Shown: positions 34,483 to 42,101 of the stretch, one piece after another | Layout: each line of letters opens with the position of its first letter | Position numbering within the stretch: the stretch's first letter is position 1 | Source: Clostridia bacterium | GTDB lineage: Bacteria > Bacillota > Clostridia > Christensenellales > Borkfalkiaceae | DNA: 50,616 nt | Assembly (NCBI GenBank): GCA_900770945.1 | Contig: CAAGME010000045.1 | Coordinates: 1 to 50,616 of the forward strand | Direction of reading: 5' to 3' | Translations under genes and position numbers: made by a program | Notes under the pieces: generated by a model | The model's database searches: none | Told to the model about the DNA's origin: nothing | The model's input: only the letters and a program-made list of their open reading frames with translations

Positions 34483-34689
34483 ATGGAAGCGGCGGATATT
34501 GTTGTCGTTGTTGTCGGTGCGGCGATACTGCTTTTTATATCGATTCTTACGTGCGCGGCGATAGGGCGGGCAACGGGAGGAAGAAAGGGTTTTGCGCTTT
34601 TAGGTTTTCTCGGGGTTTTAGGGATAATAATTGCGGAAGCGGTTGCAAAAAGAAAGTTTATTTCTCATAAAAAAAGTAAAGAAAATTGA
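34483..34689 (+). CDS. Small membrane protein, unknown function
   Basis: A 68-residue protein with two hydrophobic stretches (about 5-27, IVVVVVGAAILLFISILTCAA, and 38-54, ALLGFLGVLGIIIAEAVA) joined by a GRATGGRKG turn, and a basic tail KRKFISHKKSKEN. I do not recognise the family. RBS TAGGAGAGG is strong. Transcription starts from a promoter whose spacer is an operator palindrome, so it is probably silent until the divergent XRE repressor is relieved. A stress or toxin-like membrane peptide is possible, but nothing in the sequence proves it. Confidence 0.7.
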   Translation: MEAADIVVVVVGAAILLFISILTCAAIGRATGGRKGFALLGFLGVLGIIIAEAVAKRKFISHKKSKEN

Positions 34690-34791
34690 GCTTATATACC
34701 CGTCGGCGTTTGCGTTTTGCAGGCGTCGGCGTTTTTTTGGGGCAATTTGACAAAAACAAAAAAAATGCAATGTTTTTTTTGGCTTTTGACA

Positions 34792-34820
34792 TTGACTTTT
34801 TCGCGCATGTATGATAAAAT
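34792..34820 (+). promoter_or_regulatory. Promoter of the ATP synthase operon
   Basis: TTGACT (34792-34797), a 17-base spacer and TAAAAT (34815-34820), about 64 bases before the atpI start. No other promoter is evident through atpC. Confidence 0.75.
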
Positions 34821-34883
34821 TTATCGTAGCGGCAAAAAGTGAAAAAATCTATAATCGGGCTTTGTCGCAAAACGGAGAGGATT

Positions 34884-35399
34884 ATGATTAAGCCGGATAA
34901 AACGGTAATGAAAGAAACTTTGTTTGTCACGGCGTGGACGTTCGGTTTTTCCGCTGTTATGAACGCCGTGTTCGTTATTATTAAAAAATGGGACTACACC
35001 GTGTTGACGGGCAGCCTTTTGTCCTCGTTTGCCGGCGCGCTCAACTTCTTTGTGATGGGCATAATCGTGCAGGGGATAATCGCGAACAAATCGCTCGAAC
35101 CTAAGGACAGACAGCAACGCGTCAAGCTTTCGTTTATTTTAAGAATGATAGCACTCGCGGCGGTGCTTGCGCTCGGAATAGCTTTGCCCGTGTTCAATAC
35201 CTGGGCGGTAGTCATTCCCATGTTTTTTCCGACGTTGATAATGAGGTTTATCCGTCCGCTTTTCGGAAGCAACATTTCGAGCGTGACGGTAAAAAGAGAG
35301 GAGTCGGAAGAAAATACAGCGGAAGAAAACCCTGAAGTTAAGTCGCTTGAAGCTGTAAAAGAAAGCGGCGACGAGCAAGCGAAAAGCACGGAAGAATAA
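34884..35399 (+). CDS. atpI: ATP synthase subunit I-like membrane protein
   Basis: A 171-residue protein with four hydrophobic helices (about 12-34, 39-62, 85-106 and 108-128) and a Glu-rich cytoplasmic tail from about 135. Size, topology and its place as first gene of the atp operon fit the ATP-synt_I family, which helps assemble the c-ring and, in some bacteria, supplies magnesium. I chose ATG 34884 because GGAGAGG lies directly upstream; an earlier in-frame start at 34839 lacks a ribosome site. Sequence conservation in this family is low, so the call rests mainly on context and topology. Confidence 0.72.
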   Translation: MIKPDKTVMKETLFVTAWTFGFSAVMNAVFVIIKKWDYTVLTGSLLSSFAGALNFFVMGIIVQGIIANKSLEPKDRQQRVKLSFILRMIALAAVLALGIALPVFNTWAVVIPMFFPTLIMRFIRPLFGSNISSVTVKREESEENTAEENPEVKSLEAVKESGDEQAKSTEE

Positions 35400-35421
35400 A
35401 TTGCCGACAAAGGTAAAAGAT

Positions 35422-36342
35422 ATGAAAAAAAGGTCTACGGCGTTTAAGATTTTAGACGTTTTATACATCTTAATAATAACGCTTCCGCTCGTTGCGGGAA
35501 TGACGCTTAAGGTGTTGTTTTCGCCGGCTACGGAAGGCGTGCATATAAGCGGCGCGCTTGTCTATTTTACGATAAAAATGCCGCTTGCGGACTTGCCTGT
35601 CACGGAAACGCAAATCAATTCCTGGCTCGTTATGATTTCCATTTTAGGCGTGTGTCTTTTTTTTACGCACGGACTCGACGCTCGGTTTCCCACAAAAAGG
35701 CAACGTCTGGCGGAAATGGCTGTGGAAACGGTCGATAAAATGGTTTTGAGCAATATGGGACCGTATTTTGCGGGCTTCGGCGCGTTTGTAATCGCCGTTT
35801 TACTATTGTCCGTGTTCTCATCGCTCTCCTCGCTTTTAGGGCTTTATCCGCCGACTTCCGACCTTAACGTAACGGCGGGTTGGGCGGTACTCGTGTTTAT
35901 ACTCATCACTTTTTATAAGTGCAAAGCGGGTCCCGTAACGTACCTCAAAGGTTTTTGCGAACCCGTTCCCGTAATGTTTCCGCTCAACGTGATAAGCGAA
36001 TTTGCTTCGCCCGTGTCGATGGCGTTCCGTCACTACGGAAACGTTTTATCCGGTACGGTTATATCCGTGCTTGTCGCAACGGCGTTGCAGGGGCTTAGCT
36101 CGATGCTTTTAGGGTGGATACCCGTTGTGGGCGAAATCCCTTGGTTGCAAATCGGCTTGCCCGCGGTGCTGTCCGTTTACTTCGACGTGTTCAGCGGAAT
36201 TTTACAGGCGTATATCTTCGCAACGCTCACAATGATGTACGTGGGCGGAGGTTTCCCTGCGGAAGCATACTACGCTCGTCAAAGACGTAAAGCGGAAAAA
36301 AAGGCTGCAAAAGAAGCCGCAAAAGCCGCTCAAAAGGCTTAA
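35422..36342 (+). CDS. atpB: F1Fo ATP synthase subunit a
   Basis: A 306-residue membrane subunit that forms the two ion half-channels against the c-ring. The key block is EFASPVSMAFRHYGNVLSG (about 193-211), holding the essential Arg of helix 4. The last helix contains AYIFATLTMMYVGG. A long N-terminal part with several hydrophobic segments precedes this, and a Lys/Ala-rich cytoplasmic tail (RKAEKKAAKEAAKAAQ) is unusual for the subunit. ATG 35422 is preferred over a TTG at 35401 because AAAGG is well placed before it. It follows atpI closely. Confidence 0.93.
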   Translation: MKKRSTAFKILDVLYILIITLPLVAGMTLKVLFSPATEGVHISGALVYFTIKMPLADLPVTETQINSWLVMISILGVCLFFTHGLDARFPTKRQRLAEMAVETVDKMVLSNMGPYFAGFGAFVIAVLLLSVFSSLSSLLGLYPPTSDLNVTAGWAVLVFILITFYKCKAGPVTYLKGFCEPVPVMFPLNVISEFASPVSMAFRHYGNVLSGTVISVLVATALQGLSSMLLGWIPVVGEIPWLQIGLPAVLSVYFDVFSGILQAYIFATLTMMYVGGGFPAEAYYARQRRKAEKKAAKEAAKAAQKA

Positions 36343-36421
36343 AACAAGGCAAAACGGACTTCAAAAGGTCTGAATAAATACACAAAAAAAACGGAAAAAT
36401 CCACAAACGGAGGTTTTACAA

Positions 36422-36706
36422 ATGGAACTTGCAATCGGAATTATGTTGGGGCTTTGCGCGCTCGGCGCGGGAATAGCGATGATCGCGGGTATCGGACCCG
36501 GTATCGGCGAAGGTCAGGCGGTAGCTAAGGCTTGCGAAGCGATAGGTCGTCAACCGGAAGCTCAGGGCGCGGTAACTTCTACCATGCTTATCGGCTGCTG
36601 CGTTGCGGAAACAACCGGTCTTTACGCGCTCGTTATAGCTATTCTTTTGATATTCGTTGCACCCGGCAACTTCGTAGCTATTTTGAAGAACGCGATAGGC
36701 GGCTAA
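36422..36706 (+). CDS. atpE: F1Fo ATP synthase subunit c, two-carboxylate (sodium-type) ion site
   Basis: A 94-residue hairpin proteolipid that forms the rotor ring. Helix 1 contains GIGPGIGEGQA and helix 2 contains VAETTGLYAL, joined by the polar loop GRQPEA. Glu63 is the essential carboxylate. V61, T64, T65 and Y68 surround it as in sodium-binding rings. Position 30, 33 residues before Glu63, is Glu where Ilyobacter has Gln32; the same E/E pair defines the two-carboxylate sodium site described in Fusobacterium nucleatum. Sodium coupling is therefore likely. The gene has a strong RBS (ACGGAGG) after an 80-base gap, consistent with the high copy number of c. Confidence 0.96.
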   Translation: MELAIGIMLGLCALGAGIAMIAGIGPGIGEGQAVAKACEAIGRQPEAQGAVTSTMLIGCCVAETTGLYALVIAILLIFVAPGNFVAILKNAIGG

Positions 36707-36715
36707 GGAGCAAAA

Positions 36716-37231
36716 ATGCAGTCGTTGGAGGTTATATCGGTCAATATTTGGCAGATTTTAATATCCCTCGCGAACCTTGCGATATTGTTTTTCATTATAA
36801 AAAAATTCCTCTATAAGCCCGTTAAAAACGTTCTCGAAAAGCGTAAAAACGCCGTGGACGAGGGCTACGCCGCCGCCGAAAAAGCAAGAAGCGACGCGGA
36901 GGAAACAAAAAAACTCTGGGACGAGAAAATCACCGGCGCGGACGATAAGGCGAAAGCCATTGTAGACGACGCGGTGAAGTCGGCAAAGCGGAGCGGCGAC
37001 AGAATAATCGCCGACGCAAAGACGGAAGCTTCGGGCATAATAAGAAAAGCAGAAGAGGACGCCGCCGAGGAAAAACGCAAAGCGCGCCGAGAGATGAAGG
37101 ACGAAATCGCTTCTATTTCCGCTACTATAAGCGAAAAGATTTTGTCGCGTGAGATAACAGAAAAAGATCATAAAGCCATTGTCGATTCGGTAATAGACAG
37201 TATGGGTGAAGACGATGACGAAAATAGCTAA
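36716..37231 (+). CDS. atpF: F1Fo ATP synthase subunit b
   Basis: A 171-residue peripheral-stalk subunit. One N-terminal transmembrane helix (about 7-28, VNIWQILISLANLAILFFII) is followed by FLYKPVKNVLEKR and a long charged, Ala-rich coiled-coil helix through residue 145. The C-terminus is acidic (GEDDDENS). It dimerises and ties subunit a to delta/alpha. RBS AAGGAG lies just after the atpE stop. Its 3-prime end overlaps atpH. Confidence 0.95.
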   Translation: MQSLEVISVNIWQILISLANLAILFFIIKKFLYKPVKNVLEKRKNAVDEGYAAAEKARSDAEETKKLWDEKITGADDKAKAIVDDAVKSAKRSGDRIIADAKTEASGIIRKAEEDAAEEKRKARREMKDEIASISATISEKILSREITEKDHKAIVDSVIDSMGEDDDENS

Positions 37232-37742
37232 GGAATACGCCGAGGCTCTGTTTTCGTTGTCCGTCGAAAAAAACGCGAAAAAAGAGTATTACGAAGAACT
37301 TTTATCCGTTCGGGACGCTTTTCGTAACGAAAATGACTTTTTGTCATTCCTTTCCTCGCCGGACATAAAGCTCGAAGAAAAACTCGACTTATTAAAACGC
37401 GCTTTCGGCGAAGATAAAGAATACGTTCTTTCGTTCTTGTGTCTTTTAACCGAAAAGAAAAGGATATCGGCTTTTTACGATATCGTAAGCGAGTACGAAA
37501 CGCTTTACGCCGAGAGCGAAAAGAAGATAAAAGCAAAGGTGACAAGCGCGGCGGAGCTTGACGAGAACGAGAAGAAAAAGCTCGCCTTAAAGCTCGAAAA
37601 GAAGTTTTCTCGCAAGGTCGAATGTGAGTTTTTTGTCGATAATCGCCTTATAGGCGGGCTTATCGTAGAAGCAGACGGCAACGTGATAGACGGAAGCGTA
37701 AGAAGCGAAATACAAAAAATCAAGGAAGTGATATCGGAATGA
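37215..37742 (+). CDS. atpH: F1Fo ATP synthase subunit delta
   Basis: A 175-residue protein linking the peripheral stalk to the top of F1. It opens with TKIAKEYAEALFSLSVE, typical of OSCP/delta. The C-terminal block ends VDNRLIGGLIVEADGNVIDGSVRSEIQKI, which carries the family signature GG...G...IDGS. I favour ATG 37215; a GTG at 37206 adds three residues. The start overlaps atpF by 17 bases and the stop overlaps the atpA start (ATGA), so translation is coupled on both sides. Confidence 0.94.
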   Translation: MTKIAKEYAEALFSLSVEKNAKKEYYEELLSVRDAFRNENDFLSFLSSPDIKLEEKLDLLKRAFGEDKEYVLSFLCLLTEKKRISAFYDIVSEYETLYAESEKKIKAKVTSAAELDENEKKKLALKLEKKFSRKVECEFFVDNRLIGGLIVEADGNVIDGSVRSEIQKIKEVISE

Positions 37743-39238
37743 ACGTACGAGCGGAAGAAATCTCAAACGTTATCAGAGAACAGATAAAAAACTACAAAAC
37801 CCGTATCGAGATGACGGAAACGGGTACGGTCATTTTGGTGGGCGACGGAATAGCTCGCGTTTACGGACTCCGAAATTGCATGGCGAACGAGCTATTAGAA
37901 TTCGAAGACGGCTCTTTCGGCGTTGCGCAAAACCTCGAAGAGGAAACCGTTTCCGTAGCCGTGCTTTCCGACGATAACGAGATACACGAAGGCAGTAAGG
38001 TTAAAAGAACGGGCAAAGTTTTGTTCGTACCCGTGGGCGAAGCTCTTTTAGGCAGAGTCGTAAACGCGCTCGGTATCCCCGTGGACGGCAAAGGTCCTGT
38101 TTTGACGACCGAAACCCGTCCCGTCGAGTCGGAAGCCCCCGGAATAATAGAAAGAAAAAGCGTATCCGTGCCGCTTCAGACGGGCATTAAAGCGATTGAC
38201 GGCATGATTCCTATCGGCAGAGGTCAGCGAGAACTCATAATCGGCGACCGCCAGACGGGCAAAACGGAAATCGCGATAGACGCAATCATCAACCAAAAAG
38301 GCAAGGACGTAATGTGCATTTACGTCGCGATAGGACAGAAGAACACTTCGGTTTTAAGAATCGTGGAGGAGTTTGAAAAGTCGGGCGCGATGGATTACAC
38401 GATTGTCGTTACGGCGTCGGCTTCCGAATCGGCACCGCTACAATACGTTGCGCCGTATTCAGGTTGCGCGATGGCGGAATACTTTCGTGAAAAAGGCAAA
38501 GACGTGCTTATCGTTTACGACGATTTAAGCAAGCACGCCGTGGCTTACCGCGCGCTTTCTCTTCTTATTCGCCGTCCGCCGGGACGTGAAGCTTACCCGG
38601 GCGACGTATTCTATCTCCACTCCCGCCTTTTGGAGCGCGCGGCGTGCGTAGATAAAGCATACGGCGGCGGCTCCATAACGGCATTGCCGATAATCGAAAC
38701 GCAAGCGGGCGACGTTTCCGCGTATATCCCGACAAACGTTATCTCGATAACCGACGGGCAGATATTCCTCGAAACGGAACTTTTCCATTCGGGCATAATG
38801 CCGGCGATTAACCCCGGTATTTCCGTAAGCCGCGTCGGCGGTTCGGCTCAGCTTAAAGGAATGAAAAAGCTTTCGGGCGAATTGAAGCTTTTGTATTCGC
38901 AATACCGAGAATTACAGACGTTTGCGCAGTTCGGCTCCGACCTTGACGCCGACACAAAAGCAAGGCTTGCGCTCGGCGAAAGAATAGTCGAAGTTTTAAA
39001 ACAAGACAAGAACAGCCCCGTTCGCGCGGGGGCGCAGATAGTAATCGTTTACGCGGTCGTCAAAGGTTATCTCAATTCGATTGCCGTTAAGGATATCAAA
39101 AAATACGAGGCAAAGCTTTACGATACGCTCGAAACGCATTATAACGAACTTTTAGAAAGGCTTGAAAAGGGCGAGTACGACAAAGCCATAGAAGAAGAAA
39201 TCAAATCCGCGCTTTTAAGCTTGAATAAAGAGGCGTAA
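37739..39238 (+). CDS. atpA: F1Fo ATP synthase subunit alpha
   Basis: A 499-residue nucleotide-binding, non-catalytic F1 subunit of normal length. The Walker A motif is GDRQTGKTE (about 170-178). The family signature PAINPGISVSRVGGSAQ (about 361-377) is intact and includes the arginine finger. It overlaps atpH by four bases (ATGA) and is separated from atpG by two bases. Confidence 0.98.
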   Translation: MNVRAEEISNVIREQIKNYKTRIEMTETGTVILVGDGIARVYGLRNCMANELLEFEDGSFGVAQNLEEETVSVAVLSDDNEIHEGSKVKRTGKVLFVPVGEALLGRVVNALGIPVDGKGPVLTTETRPVESEAPGIIERKSVSVPLQTGIKAIDGMIPIGRGQRELIIGDRQTGKTEIAIDAIINQKGKDVMCIYVAIGQKNTSVLRIVEEFEKSGAMDYTIVVTASASESAPLQYVAPYSGCAMAEYFREKGKDVLIVYDDLSKHAVAYRALSLLIRRPPGREAYPGDVFYLHSRLLERAACVDKAYGGGSITALPIIETQAGDVSAYIPTNVISITDGQIFLETELFHSGIMPAINPGISVSRVGGSAQLKGMKKLSGELKLLYSQYRELQTFAQFGSDLDADTKARLALGERIVEVLKQDKNSPVRAGAQIVIVYAVVKGYLNSIAVKDIKKYEAKLYDTLETHYNELLERLEKGEYDKAIEEEIKSALLSLNKEA

Positions 39239-39240
39239 TT

Positions 39241-40038
39241 ATGGGCGCAGACGTTAAACAACTCCGCGCGAGGATAAAGAGCGTCGATTCGACGATGCAC
39301 TTGACGGGCGCGATGGGCTTGGTGGCTTCTTCCAAGATACGAAAAGCCACTTCCGCAATGGAACGCGGGCGCGAATACCGCGCAGCCGTCGAGGACACCG
39401 TAACGATGCTTTCCTCTTGCCCGGAATGTCAAAAAAGCCCCTATATGTCGATTAACGACGGTTTTGACAAGCTTGTCGTCATCGCGGGCGACAGGGGACT
39501 TGCCGGCGGATACAACGCGAACGTGTGGCGGCTCATGAAAGAGATAGGTCAAACGGAAACGGTTGCGATAGGCAAACGCGCGCTTGACAGATACAAAAAC
39601 GGATATGCTTCGGCGGAAAAGTTTACGGGCGCAAACGCACGCGAACTTGCCGAAAAACTTTGCGAAGAGTTTAAGCAGAAAAAGTACGCGCGGCTCGGCA
39701 TTGTTTCCACAAAATACCGCTCGATGCTTTCTCAAGAAGCGGTGGTCGAATGGATTCTTCCGCTCAAAAAGAGCGATAAAAAAACCGAATGCCCCATATT
39801 CGAACCGGACGAAGAAACGGTTTTGAATAACGCCGTCGTAACATACGTTGCGGGCTGTATAGCCGCGGCGGTCAAGGAAAGTTTTGCTTCCGAAGTAGCG
39901 GCGAGAAAGGTCGCTATGGATTCGGCGGGCAAGAACGCCAAGAAGATGATAGACGAGCTTAGCTTGAAGTACAACAGAGCAAGACAAGGCGCGATTACGC
40001 AGGAAATAACGGAAATCGTAGCCGGCAGCGGCTCTTAA
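39241..40038 (+). CDS. atpG: F1Fo ATP synthase subunit gamma
   Basis: A 265-residue central-shaft subunit, somewhat shorter than the usual 285-290. N-terminal helix: QLRARIKSVDSTMHLTGAM. The Rossmann-like core holds VIAGDRGLAGGYN (about 80-92). The C-terminal helix ends NRARQGAITQEITEIVAGS, the family signature. The missing length falls in the middle domain, with no gap in the terminal helices that make the shaft, so it should be functional. It follows atpA at once and lies 30 bases before atpD. Confidence 0.96.
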   Translation: MGADVKQLRARIKSVDSTMHLTGAMGLVASSKIRKATSAMERGREYRAAVEDTVTMLSSCPECQKSPYMSINDGFDKLVVIAGDRGLAGGYNANVWRLMKEIGQTETVAIGKRALDRYKNGYASAEKFTGANARELAEKLCEEFKQKKYARLGIVSTKYRSMLSQEAVVEWILPLKKSDKKTECPIFEPDEETVLNNAVVTYVAGCIAAAVKESFASEVAARKVAMDSAGKNAKKMIDELSLKYNRARQGAITQEITEIVAGSGS

Positions 40039-40068
40039 TAATTAAGGCTCTTAAAAAGGAGGTCTTGA

Positions 40069-41460
40069 ATGTCAAAAGGCATAGTCACGCAGGTTATGGG
40101 ACCGGTTGTGGACGTTAAGTTCGAAACGGGCGACCTGCCAAACATAAACAACGCGCTTACGATGAAGAAGGGCGAAACCACGCTTACCGTCGAAGTAGCT
40201 CAGCATATCGGCGACAACGTGGTACGCTGTATCGCAATGGCTTCTACCGACGGGCTTAAACGCGGCACGGAGGTATTCGATACCGGCGCGGGTATAAGCG
40301 TACCCGTCGGCAGACAAACGCTCGGCAGAATATTCAACGTTTTGGGCGAGCCGGTGGACAATCTCCCCGCACCCGAAAATGCCGAAAGAATGAATATTCA
40401 CCGCCCCGCACCCGCTTTCGACGAATTAGCCACTTCTACGGAAGTTCTCGAAACGGGCATTAAGGTCATCGACCTTATCTGCCCCTATCAAAAGGGCGGC
40501 AAGATAGGTCTTTTCGGCGGCGCGGGCGTAGGCAAAACCGTTCTCATAATGGAACTCATCAATAACATCGCAAAACGCCACGGCGGGCTTTCCGTCTTTA
40601 CGGGCGTAGGCGAGCGCACCCGCGAGGGCAACGACCTTTATAACGAAATGAAGGAATCGGGGGTTTTAAAAAACACCGCGCTTTGCTACGGGCAAATGAA
40701 CGAACCGCCCGGGGCAAGAATGAGAGTAGGTCTTTCGGGGCTTACCATGGCGGAATACTTCCGCGATAAGGAAGGTCAGGACGTACTCTTGTTCATCGAC
40801 AATATTTTCCGCTTTACGCAGGCGGGCAGCGAAGTTTCCGCGCTTTTGGGCAGAATGCCGTCGGCGGTAGGGTATCAACCCACGCTTGCCAACGAAATGG
40901 GTACTTTGCAGGAGCGAATAACTTCCACAAAGAAAGGCTCGATAACTTCCGTTCAGGCGGTTTACGTCCCCGCGGACGACTTGACCGACCCTGCCCCGGC
41001 AACGACCTTTGCTCACCTCGACGCGACCACCGTTTTGTCGCGCGCAATCTCGTCGCAGGGTATTTATCCCGCGGTTGACCCGCTCGAATCGACGAGCCGT
41101 ATTCTTTCGCCCGAAATAGTCGGGGAAGAGCATTACGCCGTCGCGCGTGAAGTGCAGAGAATTTTGCAACGCTATAACGAACTCATGGACATAATCGCGA
41201 TTATGGGTATGGACGAGTTGTCGGACGAAGACAAACTCCTCGTTGCCCGCGCGAGAAAGATTCAGCGTTTCCTCTCTCAGCCGTTCGACGTTTCCGAAAA
41301 ATTCACCGGTATTCCCGGCACTTACGTTCCCGTGTCCGAAACGATACGCGGGTTCAAGGAAATAATCGAAGGCAAGCACGACGATTTGCCCGAATCTTGC
41401 TTCCTCTTTGTCGGCACTATCGACGAAGCCGTAGCGAAAGCTAAAGGGAGCGAAGAGTAA
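40069..41460 (+). CDS. atpD: F1Fo ATP synthase subunit beta
   Basis: A 463-residue catalytic F1 subunit. Walker A GGAGVGKTVL (about 150-159) is followed by the catalytic GVGERTREGNDLY (about 182-194), the DELSEED-region equivalent GMDELSDEDKL (about 382-392, reading DELSDED), and Walker B LLFIDNIFRF. All expected motifs are present. RBS AAGGAGG is strong. Its stop shares a base with the atpC start (TAATG). Confidence 0.98.
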   Translation: MSKGIVTQVMGPVVDVKFETGDLPNINNALTMKKGETTLTVEVAQHIGDNVVRCIAMASTDGLKRGTEVFDTGAGISVPVGRQTLGRIFNVLGEPVDNLPAPENAERMNIHRPAPAFDELATSTEVLETGIKVIDLICPYQKGGKIGLFGGAGVGKTVLIMELINNIAKRHGGLSVFTGVGERTREGNDLYNEMKESGVLKNTALCYGQMNEPPGARMRVGLSGLTMAEYFRDKEGQDVLLFIDNIFRFTQAGSEVSALLGRMPSAVGYQPTLANEMGTLQERITSTKKGSITSVQAVYVPADDLTDPAPATTFAHLDATTVLSRAISSQGIYPAVDPLESTSRILSPEIVGEEHYAVAREVQRILQRYNELMDIIAIMGMDELSDEDKLLVARARKIQRFLSQPFDVSEKFTGIPGTYVPVSETIRGFKEIIEGKHDDLPESCFLFVGTIDEAVAKAKGSEE

Positions 41461-41723
41461 TGGCGGCGTACGATCTCGTCGTCGCTACTCCCGACGGCGA
41501 ATTGTTTAACGGAAAGGCGCAAATGCTCACGGTGAGGGGCGTTTCGGGCGACCTTGCCATAATGGCTTTGCACGCGCCGTTCGTCACGAGCGTAAAAAAG
41601 GGCGAATGTAAGATAATCGCCGAGGACGGCAGTATAATAAAAGCCGTAACCGACGGCGGACTTTTGACCGTTTCAAACGACAAAACGGTCTACTTAACGT
41701 CGTCTTTTACGAAAATCGAATAA
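41460..41723 (+). CDS. atpC: F1Fo ATP synthase subunit epsilon, lacking the C-terminal helical domain
   Basis: An 87-residue epsilon subunit against a usual 130-140. The whole N-terminal beta-sandwich is present (VVATPDGELFNGKAQMLTVRG, then G.LAIMALHAPFVTSVKKG) and ends at about residue 86 in YLTSSFTKIE. The two C-terminal helices, which in many bacteria inhibit ATP hydrolysis, are absent. I checked for a frameshift: no helical Ala/Arg/Glu-rich continuation appears in another frame, and hairpins start within five bases of the stop. Short epsilon subunits are known in some other lineages, so this is probably a natural form. Confidence 0.94.
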   Translation: MAAYDLVVATPDGELFNGKAQMLTVRGVSGDLAIMALHAPFVTSVKKGECKIIAEDGSIIKAVTDGGLLTVSNDKTVYLTSSFTKIE

Positions 41724-41727
41724 TCAT

Positions 41728-41755
41728 GCCCGGCTCTAAAATTTTCAGACCGGGC
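41728..41755 (+). terminator. Hairpin after atpC without a T tract
   Basis: GCCCGG (41728-41733) pairs with CCGGGC (41750-41755). No T tract follows, so it may stabilise the mRNA end or assist the stronger terminator just downstream. Confidence 0.45.
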
Positions 41756-41786
41756 TAAGCCGCGGAGAGCGGCAAAAACAAAAAAG

Positions 41787-41828
41787 ACCGAGGATTCCTC
41801 TATACGGAAAGTCCCCGGTTTTTTTTGC
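41787..41828 (+). terminator. Terminator of the ATP synthase operon
   Basis: ACCGAGGA and TCCCCGGT form the lower stem (one mismatch), with an inner TTCC/GGAA stem, followed by eight T residues. Confidence 0.8.
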
Positions 41829-42101
41829 GTGTTTAAAATCGTCGTACGGCAAACGAGCGGTCACAAAAAAGCGCGAAAAAGACGCCTTTTCGGTATTGAG
41901 TAGATAAGGAATGGGATCCCTAAGTTGCAAGTTTTGATAAAAAAACGACAGATTTTTACGTTTGCATTGACTTTAAAGTTCGTTTTTATTAAAATTCAAG
42001 TAAGAGTTCGGCTCGTCGCTTAGCGTTTGAAACAAGAATTGTTTGCAAAACGACGATAGCAAAGAAAGCAGAAATTATCAAAGGAGCAGACAACGAAACC
42101 T
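41829..42101. other. Intergenic leader of GH3 cassette B
   Basis: No gene is seen between the atp terminator and the next GH3 start. The segment is AT-rich, contains an isolated GGGATCCC palindrome (about 41912-41920) and a good promoter at 41967-41995, then about 105 bases of leader. Confidence 0.6.
41967..41995 (+). promoter_or_regulatory. Promoter of GH3 cassette B
   Basis: TTGACT (41967-41972), a 17-base spacer and TAAAAT (41990-41995). It has the same hexamers and spacing as the atp operon promoter. Confidence 0.75.

Noticed and set aside
34135..34689. Prophage control region, based on the XRE repressor and paired operators
   Set aside because: No integrase, structural or replication phage gene lies on either side; neighbours are ohyA/TetR and the atp operon.
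34690..34740. Terminator after the small membrane protein gene
   Set aside because: A CGTCGGCG motif occurs twice before a T tract, but as direct repeats; the only possible stem needs three G-U pairs, so I did not list it.
41724..41830. Frameshifted remainder of the epsilon C-terminal helical domain
   Set aside because: No frame after the stop encodes an Ala/Arg/Glu-rich helical pair; the region is occupied by hairpins and a T tract.
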